The notes beneath the pieces are model-generated. The model saw only the letters and a list, made by a program, of their open reading frames with translations. It did not search any database and was not told the DNA's origin. This document shows positions 53,927 through 61,663 of a DNA stretch of 64,000 nt, piece after piece. Made by a program: the position numbers and the translations under genes. The stretch lies in contig NZ_OZ221288.1 in assembly GCF_965118125.1 (NCBI RefSeq), positions 1,798,001-1,862,000 of the forward strand, written 5' to 3'. Each line of letters opens with the position of its first letter. Position 1 is the stretch's first letter. Origin of the DNA: Pararobbsia alpina_A (GTDB taxonomy: Bacteria; Pseudomonadota; Gammaproteobacteria; Burkholderiales; Burkholderiaceae).

Positions 53927-54697
53927 GTGAACCCGACTTCCATGAATCCACGGCCTGATTCGACGCCCCCGTCGGGGCGTACATCAACGCGCTCGACAAC
54001 GTTCTTCAAATTCGGCGCCATCGCACTGGTCGCGGCGGCTGCCGTGCTCTGGCAGCGCAGCGCGCATTCCGGCGAACCGCCGGTGACGATCCCCGCGCCC
54101 ACTCAGGACGAACATGCTGCGGGCGTGCACACCGAAACAGCCGTTCTCGCAGGCGGATGCTTCTGGGGCGTGCAAGGCGTGTTCGAGCATGTGCGCGGCG
54201 TCACGCAAGTCGCCGCCGGATACTCGGGCGGCGCGGCCGATACCGCGCACTACGAGCGGGTCGGGGACGGCGATACCGGACATGCCGAATCCGTGCAGGT
54301 CACGTTTGACCCGAGCCAGATCACTTACGGCAAGATTCTGCAGATCTACTTCTCGGTCGCGCACAATCCGACGGAGCTGAACTTCCAGGGTCCGGACCAC
54401 GGCACGCAGTATCGATCGGCCGTCTTCCCGACGAGCGCGCAACAGCGTGACGTTGCGCAGGCCTATATCGCGCAGCTGCAGCAGGCGCATGTGTATCCGG
54501 GACAGATCGTTACGCGCGTCGAGCCTTATAAGGGCTTTTATCCGGCAGAGGGCTATCACCAGAACTTCCTCGAGCATCATCCCGACTATCCATATATCGC
54601 GATCAACGATATGCCGAAGGTCGAGGCGCTGAAGACGATGTTCCCGAGCCTGTACCGGAACGACGCTGTGTTGTACACCGCGTCGGCGAAGTCGTAA
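53927..54697 (+). CDS. msrA: Membrane-anchored or exported methionine-S-sulfoxide reductase MsrA
   Basis: 256 residues from a GTG with GGAGG nine bases upstream. A hydrophobic segment (about 27-43) after a Ser/Thr/Arg-rich start acts as signal or anchor, so the enzyme faces the periplasm. The MsrA domain has the catalytic G-G-C-F-W-G (Cys78) and the Y-S-G-G and G-T-Q-Y-R-S blocks. It reduces the S form of methionine sulfoxide, complementing MsrB. The gap to dipZ is 56 bases. Confidence 0.93.
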   Translation: MNPTSMNPRPDSTPPSGRTSTRSTTFFKFGAIALVAAAAVLWQRSAHSGEPPVTIPAPTQDEHAAGVHTETAVLAGGCFWGVQGVFEHVRGVTQVAAGYSGGAADTAHYERVGDGDTGHAESVQVTFDPSQITYGKILQIYFSVAHNPTELNFQGPDHGTQYRSAVFPTSAQQRDVAQAYIAQLQQAHVYPGQIVTRVEPYKGFYPAEGYHQNFLEHHPDYPYIAINDMPKVEALKTMFPSLYRNDAVLYTASAKS

Positions 54698-54858
54698 CAA
54701 GAACGTTGGTATCACCGGCGTGGGCGTTGATGCGGCGCTCACGTCGCTCACTCCGGGCGTGCCTGCCGGGGAACATCTGTTACTGTGTCCGTCTCTCTTG
54801 ACTCGTGCGCGTCACAGTTTTGCGGCGACAATCCGGTTTCTTCGACCGATTCGCCGCG

Positions 54859-55482
54859 ATGGCTCCCTTTATGGTTCCCGCATTCGTTCCTCTCAGCGAG
54901 CTTGGCCTCTTCCTGCTCGGCGTCTTTCTCGTGCTGGTGATGCCCGGTCCGACGAATACGCTGCTCGCAGCCGCCGGCCTCGAGCGCGGTTTCCGGCGAT
55001 CTGCCCGGCTGACGCTGGCCGAAAGTGCCGGCTACTTCATTGCAATTTCGTTCTGGGGTATGTTCCTCGCCCAGTTGGCACACGGCATGCCGTGGCTGCC
55101 ATTGACCGTGCGTCTGGTCAGCGCGGTGTATATCGCCTACCTCGCGGTGCGCATGTGGAGCGCAACGCTCGACCTGACGGATGGCAACGGTCGCGCGGTC
55201 GATATGCGCGCCCTGTTTGTCGCGACCCTGCTGAATCCGAAGGCCATCCTGTTTGGCGGAACGATCTTCCCGAAAGCCGCATTCATGAGCATCGCCGGCT
55301 TCGCCGAACTCATGGGCGGCTTCCTCGCGCTGCTGTTTCCTATCGGGCTGCTATGGATCGCGCTGGGCTCGCAACTGGGACGCGGCCGCCTCGCATGGCT
55401 CAAGCCCGTCTATGTGCTGCGTGGAGCGTCTGTCGTGCTGGCCGCCTTCTCGGTCACGGTGGCGTGGTCGGCGATCCACTGA
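54859..55482 (+). CDS. LysE-family amino-acid exporter
   Basis: 207 residues, about six membrane segments. The family block V-M-P-G-P-T-N-T-L-L at about 32-41 and N-P-K-A-I-L-F-G near residue 127 are present. It exports amino acids or similar metabolites. Start at ATG 54859 gives the normal length; an upstream GTG (54805) would add 18 basic residues. No LysR partner is adjacent. Confidence 0.87.
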   Translation: MAPFMVPAFVPLSELGLFLLGVFLVLVMPGPTNTLLAAAGLERGFRRSARLTLAESAGYFIAISFWGMFLAQLAHGMPWLPLTVRLVSAVYIAYLAVRMWSATLDLTDGNGRAVDMRALFVATLLNPKAILFGGTIFPKAAFMSIAGFAELMGGFLALLFPIGLLWIALGSQLGRGRLAWLKPVYVLRGASVVLAAFSVTVAWSAIH

Positions 55483-55605
55483 CGCAAGTCCCTGCACGCT
55501 GAAGCGAATCACCGTGTCCACGTACGCGGTTGCCACGCGTGATCCACGTTGCAATCCATGCGCATGGTGACTTGCTCGTCGTGTATCGACACACGAAATT
55601 GGAAA

Positions 55606-55637
55606 CGCGGGGCCCGATCCTGGACTCGAGCCCCGCG
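55606..55637 (-). terminator. Probable terminator of the arabinofuranosidase gene
   Basis: CGCGGGGC (55606-55613) pairs with GCCCCGCG (55630-55637) over a 16-base loop. Read on the minus strand it is followed by a modest T-rich stretch (GTTTCCAATTTCG in part). It begins about 30 bases after the gene's stop. Confidence 0.6.
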
Positions 55638-55668
55638 CCTTATGCCTGCTCTGCGTCGATGAGAATGC

Positions 55669-57714
55669 TTACGACGACGTTGCCGTGCTCTTCAGAATCG
55701 CGAGCGACGGGCAGTAGTGCGTGGCCGTCAGGTAGTTCGTCGGCTGCTGCGAGCGAACGCCGGCGGCGTTCGATGTCGGCGGATCGATAAAGACCTGTGC
55801 GTTGTTCGATCCCGCGGGCACCGTCAACGTGACCGTCACCTTCCACCATTGGCCCGCCTTCACCGCGCTGACCGACGTCGCCTGACCCGCTCCCCACGTG
55901 CCACGTACGGCGGCACCCGTGTTGGTATTGAGTACCCACGCGAACTCCGTGTTGCCCGGGTCGTCCGTCTGAATCGAACCGCCCGGGAACGCCGTCGCCC
56001 CGCTCGTCGCAAGCACGTAGTCCGTGAACGTGTACGTCTGGCCGCCTTGAACGCGAATGATCTCGCGGATATTCGCGAACGCGGAGCCGTTCGTGTTCGT
56101 CAGCGTTGCCGCGCCCTTGTCGACACCGGAGATATCGGTTGCCGGCGATGCCGTACCACCGCTTTGCTGCGTCCATGCATCCGGCTTGTCGAGTGCGAGC
56201 GGCGAGTTGATCAGGTTGCCTGCATTGCACGCAGCAGCGTTCGCATTCGCGGGCGGACCGTAGAAGCTCGCGATGCTCGTCTGAATCGCGTTGTCGGTGG
56301 TATCCGCCGTCGACTTCGTGATGATCGCGCCTTCAAAGAACTGAATCGGCGCCGCACTGCCATCACCGCCTTCGCCAAGCGACAAACCGCCTTCCCACTG
56401 GCCGTTGAACGCATGACCTTCGTCGGAGCCGAACTGCCAGGCTTCAGGCGGGGCCTGATCGAAGTCGTCGGTCAGCACCTTCTGCGAAGCAGAGCCACTC
56501 TTGACCACGAACCGGTTTTGCGCCGTGACAGGCGAGTACTTCGACAGCACCGTCACAAACTTTTCCTTCGGCGGTTGCTGCGGGCCATACAGATAGACGC
56601 CCGCCTCTGCATCGACGCCCGGCCAGTTCGTGTCGAGACCGTTGCAGACCGGGTCCTTGACGTTGACGGGTTGCTGACCATCGCCGTCGCAGTACCCGAA
56701 GGTCGCCGCAGCGCCGTTCGAAAATGCGAGGCCGAACATCATGCCTTCGGTTTCGCCGTGCGCGTACGTGGCCGGATTGGCGCTGGCCTCCATGTTTCCG
56801 TAGGTACCGCAGCAGGTCGACGACTGACCGTAGTGCGCACCCGCGACCATGTATTCGGCAATCTCGGAGTCACCGATCGACTGGTTCACCGTGCCGAAGC
56901 GATTGCGATACGCCTGACCCGCCAGCGTATTGAGCGCGGCGACTTGCACGCCCTGCGACGTCACCTGACTCAGCACGGCGGGCTTGCCCTGGACGGCAGG
57001 CAAATCGTTGCCGATCGTGAGCTGCAGCGTGGGCGCTGTGGACGTCAATGGCGTCGGCGGCGTCAGCAGCTGCACCGTCAGCGAGCCTTCGGTGCCCGGC
57101 AACGTGATCGTCGCAAAGCCGTTGAGCACCGGCACGGTCATCGTCTTGTTGGTACCACCGTTCGGGTTCGGTACCGTCAGCGATTCCGTGTTATCCGCAT
57201 TGAGCGTCAGCGTCGCCGGAACGTTGCCGAATGCGCCACCCTTGAGCGGAGCAACGAGGTCGATCTGGTCGTAGATATACGTCACGCTGCACGTGGTGTT
57301 GTTGCAGAACGCGTTGGTGCTGTTGACGTTGGTCGATCCGATCAGACTTGAATCGCCACCGCGCGGCAGGTTGTTTCTTGTGTACGGATAGACATCGAGC
57401 GTCTTGCCGTCCGACGCGCGCGAGACCTGAAACAACGGGCCCTTGTAGTTCTTCGTGAGCAGACGCGTCACGCTATGCGCGGCCGAGCACGACGTGTTTG
57501 CGGTGGCCGCCGCGTCGCACGGAAGTGCGGGCGCGTTAGGCACTTGTAGCGACGCGCTGTCGACGTTCGCGGCCGCACTCTGGTTTTGATTCCCGGCGGC
57601 CGCATCGGCCACCGCACCCGATGGCGAGACGCTGCCGCTGTCGCCGCTACATGCAGCCAACCCGACGGTCGCCGCCAGTAAGACGGAAAGTAATCCCACG
57701 CTTCTCAACATCAT
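55669..57714 (-). CDS. GH54 alpha-L-arabinofuranosidase lipoprotein with extra C-terminal module
   Basis: 681 residues. Signal peptide with lipobox L-A-A-C, Cys22, so probably lipid-anchored. Residues about 62-490 match the GH54 (AbfB) catalytic fold: P-C-D-A ... C-S-A-A-H-S-V-T-R-L-L, G-P-L-F-Q-V-S-R-A-S-D-G-K-T, C-N-N-T-T-C-S-V-T-Y-I-Y-D-Q, the rare vicinal pair Cys301-Cys302 followed by Y-G-N-M-E-A, the nucleophile Glu370 in D-A-E-A-G-V-Y, and the acid/base Asp451 in G-E-G-G-D. It would release arabinose from arabinan or arabinoxylan. Residues about 495-681 form a beta-rich module in place of the CBM42 of fungal enzymes. AGGAGG lies five bases before the ATG. Confidence 0.85.
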   Translation of the reverse strand: MMLRSVGLLSVLLAATVGLAACSGDSGSVSPSGAVADAAAGNQNQSAAANVDSASLQVPNAPALPCDAAATANTSCSAAHSVTRLLTKNYKGPLFQVSRASDGKTLDVYPYTRNNLPRGGDSSLIGSTNVNSTNAFCNNTTCSVTYIYDQIDLVAPLKGGAFGNVPATLTLNADNTESLTVPNPNGGTNKTMTVPVLNGFATITLPGTEGSLTVQLLTPPTPLTSTAPTLQLTIGNDLPAVQGKPAVLSQVTSQGVQVAALNTLAGQAYRNRFGTVNQSIGDSEIAEYMVAGAHYGQSSTCCGTYGNMEASANPATYAHGETEGMMFGLAFSNGAAATFGYCDGDGQQPVNVKDPVCNGLDTNWPGVDAEAGVYLYGPQQPPKEKFVTVLSKYSPVTAQNRFVVKSGSASQKVLTDDFDQAPPEAWQFGSDEGHAFNGQWEGGLSLGEGGDGSAAPIQFFEGAIITKSTADTTDNAIQTSIASFYGPPANANAAACNAGNLINSPLALDKPDAWTQQSGGTASPATDISGVDKGAATLTNTNGSAFANIREIIRVQGGQTYTFTDYVLATSGATAFPGGSIQTDDPGNTEFAWVLNTNTGAAVRGTWGAGQATSVSAVKAGQWWKVTVTLTVPAGSNNAQVFIDPPTSNAAGVRSQQPTNYLTATHYCPSLAILKSTATSS

Positions 57715-58390
57715 GACTTCCTCCTGTAGAGCCAAGCCGTGCTTTCGTTTAGAGAATTGAGGTGTACGAAACGGTGAACATCGAAGCGTTCGCTGAACGG
57801 TCGGACGCGGGCAAGCCGAGTCCTTCACGCCGATCCGGCCGAAGCGCAGACGTGCAACGGACAGGCGTAAACCGCCCTTGCCGTCACGCTTCGTACGGAA
57901 AAGAGTGTTCGATATCAGAGAAAGCAACGTCGCGCGCCGGGGGATCCGGTAGGCCCTGTCAAAGAGTCATCCGGTGACGCGCAAAGACACGGGGGTTACG
58001 GCGTGTCGCTCATGTTGAACTGACGATATGCGGCAAGAGACACCGCCAAACGCTGAAACGCTCCGCAGTTCACCCTCATCGTCTCCTTTGTATTTCATCG
58101 AGCATCAGCCCTGCGGTCGATGTCGACGACGCGTGGTGATGAGGCACCCCGCTCGGCAATAATATTAATCAATATTATTGCTAAAACGCCTCGGTACAAT
58201 CCCGGATCAATCAGCTGTACTGACGGGCTGTAAGCCCTTATCAAGCTGAGGATAGGCGAAGGTGCGGCAATCAGAATTTACTGGAGGAGGGGTCGGCGAG
58301 GTAATAATGACTAATATTATCCCGCCGAATATCAATAGCTGGGATTCAATCGCGGGCAGACTCGCGGGCAAACATCAGATCGACTTCGGG
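57715..58390. other. Intergenic region, 676 bp, with AT-rich palindromes
   Basis: Between the divergent promoter side of the arabinofuranosidase gene and the end of the chloroperoxidase-like gene. It contains the perfect inverted repeat at 58157-58180 and a related sequence at 58304-58320. A strong-looking ribosome site (GGAGGAGGGG, about 58,283) precedes an ATG at 58308, whose frame runs into antisense of the next gene; I do not call it a gene. Confidence 0.45.
58157..58180. promoter_or_regulatory. Perfect 10-bp inverted repeat, probable operator
   Basis: CAATAATATT-AATC-AATATTATTG: two perfect 10-base arms around a four-base spacer in otherwise GC-rich DNA. A partly matching element ATAAT...ATTAT (58304-58320) lies 125 bases downstream. 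Such AT palindromes are typical sites of dimeric repressors; the regulator is unknown. Confidence 0.55.
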
Positions 58391-59215
58391 TCAGCTCTTG
58401 ATGAACGCGAGCAGGTCCGCATTGATCTGATCCGCATGCGTCGTCGCCATGCCGTGCGGCAATCCCGGGTACACCTTGAGCGTGCCGTGCTTGAGCAGCT
58501 TGACCGAGAGCGGTGCGGAATCGGCGAACGGAACGATCTGATCATCGTCGCCGTGCATGACGAGCGTCGGCACGTCGATGCGCTTGAGGTCGTCGGTGAA
58601 GTCCGTTTCCGAGAACGCCTTGATGCAGTCGTAGTGGGCCTTGGTGCCGCCCATCATCCCCTGGCGCCACCAGTTGTCGATCACGCCTTCCGAAACCTTC
58701 GCGCCCGGACGATTGAAGCCATAAAACGGGCCGGCCGGAATGTCGCGGAAGAATTGCGCGCGATTGTCGGCGAGTGCCTTGCGGAAGCCATCGAACACTT
58801 CGATCGGCAGGCCGCCCGGGTTGTTTTCCGTCTTCAGCATGATCGGCGGGACCGCGCCAATCAGCACCGCCTTGGCAACACGCCCGGCACCGTGCCGGGC
58901 GACATAACGCGCGGCTTCACCACCGCCCGTCGAGTGGCCGATATGGACGGCATCGCGCAGGTCGAGGGCCTTGGCCAGTTCCGCGACGTCGGCCGCGTAC
59001 GTGTCCATGTCATTGCCCTGCCACGTTTGCGACGAGCGACCGTGCCCGCGGCGGTCGTGCGCGATCACGCGATAGCCTTGGGCCAGAAAGAACAGCATCT
59101 GTGCGTCCCAATCGTCCGCTGACAGCGGCCAGCCATGATGGAACACGATCGGCTGCCCCGTGCCCCAGTCCTTGTAGTAAATCTCGGTGCCGTCTTGTGT
59201 CTTGATGCTGCTCAT
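58391..59215 (-). CDS. Non-heme chloroperoxidase-like alpha/beta hydrolase
   Basis: 274 residues, cytoplasmic. Oxyanion-hole HHGWPLSADDW, nucleophile GHSTGGGE (about residue 98), acidic H-G-D-D-D-Q-I-V-P and His in Y-P-G-L-P-H-G-M form the expected triad. The family includes perhydrolases and esterases, often called chloroperoxidases; physiological substrate unknown. GGAG lies eight bases before ATG 59215. The next gene on the strand is a LysR regulator, 256 bases upstream. Confidence 0.92.
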   Translation of the reverse strand: MSSIKTQDGTEIYYKDWGTGQPIVFHHGWPLSADDWDAQMLFFLAQGYRVIAHDRRGHGRSSQTWQGNDMDTYAADVAELAKALDLRDAVHIGHSTGGGEAARYVARHGAGRVAKAVLIGAVPPIMLKTENNPGGLPIEVFDGFRKALADNRAQFFRDIPAGPFYGFNRPGAKVSEGVIDNWWRQGMMGGTKAHYDCIKAFSETDFTDDLKRIDVPTLVMHGDDDQIVPFADSAPLSVKLLKHGTLKVYPGLPHGMATTHADQINADLLAFIKS

Positions 59216-59471
59216 TGAGTTCTCTCCGGTGCTAGGTGGTGGGACAGTCGAGCGCAGACTCGCGCTCGTGGCGAACCACGCGACGGCGCGAGGCGCCATC
59301 GCATGAGGGATCAAGGGTTGAATTGAGTGATGCCGCAACTCATCGCCACACACGCTGACTGCTGTGTGGCATGCGAGTTGTCATGGGGACGCGCAAACAG
59401 GTTCGCGCCCCAGTCGCGAAACCTGACAATCCTTGCGGCGCGTCGATTTATAACATCGACGCAAAAGTCCT

Positions 59472-60395
59472 TCAGACCGGCGAGTGACCGTCGAGCACGG
59501 CGATCATGAAATCCAGAAACGCGCGCGTTCTGGCCGGCACGTGGTGCCGCGACGGATAGTAGGCATACAGCGGAAAACGCTCGTCGGGCCAATCGGGGAA
59601 CAGGTTGATCAGGCGTCCATCGGCGATCAGTTGTTCGGCGACGAGGTACAGCATCTGTGCAACCCCCGTCCCGGCGACGCAGGCTTCAAGCAAGGCACTC
59701 GGATCGTTGAGCGTCAGGCGCCCCCGCGACTCGATGACGACGCGCTTGCGCTTGCGGTGAAACTCCCACGGAAATGGCTTGCCGGTTTGCGGATTGCGAA
59801 ACTCCAGACACTCGTGCCGCGGCGTTTCGAGTTCTTCCGGCTTGACCGGGCGCCCCCACCGGGCGATGTACGAGGGTGACGCGACGGTGACAACGGCTGT
59901 ATCGAGGAGCTTGCGAGCGACGAGTGTCGAACTCTTGAGTTCGCCGAATCGCAACGCCAGATCGAAGCCTTCGGTCACCAGGTCGCCGAGGCTGTCTCGC
60001 GCGATAAAGTCGATCTCGAGGTCCGGGTGCGATGTCATGAAGTCATTGAGCCGCTGCCCGAGAATCGTTCGGTAAAGAATCGGATCGAGATTGACGCGGA
60101 GCTTGCCGCGCACCGCCGCGCCGCCGTCGGCAACCGCCGCCGCAGCCTCTTCGAGCCCGGCGAGGTGCGGGATCACCTGCTCATAAAAGCGGCGGCCATC
60201 CTCGGTCAAGGTCACCGAGCGCGTCGTCCGGTTGAAGAGCCGGATCTTCAGTCGCTTCTCGAGTCTTGCAATCGCGCGGCTCACGCCGGGTGGCGACATG
60301 CCGATCACTTCGGAGGCGGCCGCGAATGTGCCCGCGTCGACGATCGCGGCAAACACGCTGATGCCGCTGGACAGGTTTTCGATGCGAGCTCTCAT
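59472..60395 (-). CDS. LysR-family transcription regulator
   Basis: 307 residues. N-terminal winged helix-turn-helix (VFAAIVDAGTFAAASEVIGMSPPGVSRAIARLEKRL, shown in part) and a C-terminal periplasmic-binding-like effector domain. It is divergent from an NmrA-like gene, 151 bases apart, and lies upstream of the chloroperoxidase-like gene; either could be its target. Start ATG 60395 or 60404 cannot be separated. Confidence 0.93.
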   Translation of the reverse strand: MRARIENLSSGISVFAAIVDAGTFAAASEVIGMSPPGVSRAIARLEKRLKIRLFNRTTRSVTLTEDGRRFYEQVIPHLAGLEEAAAAVADGGAAVRGKLRVNLDPILYRTILGQRLNDFMTSHPDLEIDFIARDSLGDLVTEGFDLALRFGELKSSTLVARKLLDTAVVTVASPSYIARWGRPVKPEELETPRHECLEFRNPQTGKPFPWEFHRKRKRVVIESRGRLTLNDPSALLEACVAGTGVAQMLYLVAEQLIADGRLINLFPDWPDERFPLYAYYPSRHHVPARTRAFLDFMIAVLDGHSPV

Positions 60396-60546
60396 GATGG
60401 GCACGGGCGCAGTTCGCGAGGGAGGCCCATCATGCCGTATTGATGACTCAATGTCACTGATGTAGTGCCATCCCTATCATTTTGTTTTCTATCGGGATTG
60501 CCCAGAATCTGGCTCACGTTACTTATCAATGCAAGGAGCATGAGCC

Positions 60547-61413
60547 ATGTACGTCATCACAGGAATTACCGGTCAGGTGGGTGGCGCGCTTGCGCGCGAG
60601 TTGCTGGCGGCGGGCCAGCCGGTTCGCGCCATCGTGCGCGATGCAGCACGCGCGGCGTCGTGGGCTGAACTCGGCTGCGAACTCGCGACCGCCAATATGG
60701 GCGATGCGGCGTCGCTCGCCGCAGCGTTCAGTGGTGCGCAAGGTGTGTTTATTCTGTTGCCGCCGGTGTTCGATCCGGGACTCGACTTTCCTGAATCACG
60801 CGCGGTGATCGAGGCTGTGACCGCCGCGCTGCGGATGGCACGCCCCGGGAAGGTCGTGTGCCTCTCGACGATCGGCGCCCAGGCCACCCAAACCAATCTG
60901 CTGTCGCAACTCGGGCTCATGGAGCGGGCCTTGAGCGCCCTGCCGATGCCCGTCACATTCCTGCGCCCGGGCTGGTTTATGGAAAATGCCGCCTGGGATG
61001 TCGCGTCGGCGCGCGACACGGGCGTGATCGCGAGCTATCTGCAACCGCTCGACAAACCGGTGCCCATGGTCGCGACCGCCGACGTGGGTCGTGTTGCCGC
61101 CGAGCTGCTTCAGCAAGAGTGGGAGGGTGTGCGGACCGTCGAACTCGAAGGTCCGCACCGCGTGAGCCCGAACGAGATCGCAGCGACCTTCGGCCGGATC
61201 CTGAATCGCGAAGTGCGCGCGGAAGTCGTCGAGCGGCAAGACTGGGAACCGCTTTTCGTGTCGCAAGGCATGAAAAACCCGCTGCCCCGCATGCGCATGC
61301 TCGACGGCTTCAACGAAAGCTGGATCGAATTCGAAGGGCAACCCGATCGGGTACTGCGCGGTCGCGTCGAACTGACAACCGTCCTCGAGTCGCTGGTGAA
61401 GCGCGCCGGCTAA
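60547..61413 (+). CDS. NmrA-like NAD(P)-binding protein
   Basis: 288 residues. Atypical SDR with the N-terminal nucleotide loop T-G-I-T-G-Q-V-G (about 5-12) and Arg in the second strand that favours NADP. No Tyr-x-x-x-Lys in the usual place, as in NmrA/HSCARG or quinone-reductase (QOR2-like) proteins. AAGGAG precedes the ATG. Probably controlled by the divergent LysR protein. Role: redox sensing or quinone/flavin reduction, not determined. Confidence 0.88.
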   Translation: MYVITGITGQVGGALARELLAAGQPVRAIVRDAARAASWAELGCELATANMGDAASLAAAFSGAQGVFILLPPVFDPGLDFPESRAVIEAVTAALRMARPGKVVCLSTIGAQATQTNLLSQLGLMERALSALPMPVTFLRPGWFMENAAWDVASARDTGVIASYLQPLDKPVPMVATADVGRVAAELLQQEWEGVRTVELEGPHRVSPNEIAATFGRILNREVRAEVVERQDWEPLFVSQGMKNPLPRMRMLDGFNESWIEFEGQPDRVLRGRVELTTVLESLVKRAG

Positions 61414-61663
61414 GGTCTCGCCGTCAGGAAATGGCGCACGTGCCGGGCGCCATTTCCGGCACGTTTTACGCACACCGGCACCCACCCGGAAGAAGTTGCA
61501 TTCCTAACGAATCGCCGACCGTTTTAACTCGCGCGAAAACCATCACGGCGCGCTAACATTTCAATCATCTCGATGCGACCTGTACGGCGCGGACGCTGCG
61601 CGTACAAGGGATGGCACTGTACGTGCTCACGTGGCGTTCGCATCGAATCTCCAAGATTGGAAT

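Noticed and set aside
55717..57351. 544-codon open frame on the plus strand
   Set aside because: Antisense to the GH54 gene; Arg-rich, low-complexity translation with no motif.
58308..59122. Frame starting MTNIIPPNINSWDS after a strong ribosome-like site
   Set aside because: After about 30 codons it is entirely antisense to a well-supported hydrolase gene, so it is reported as an observation rather than a gene.
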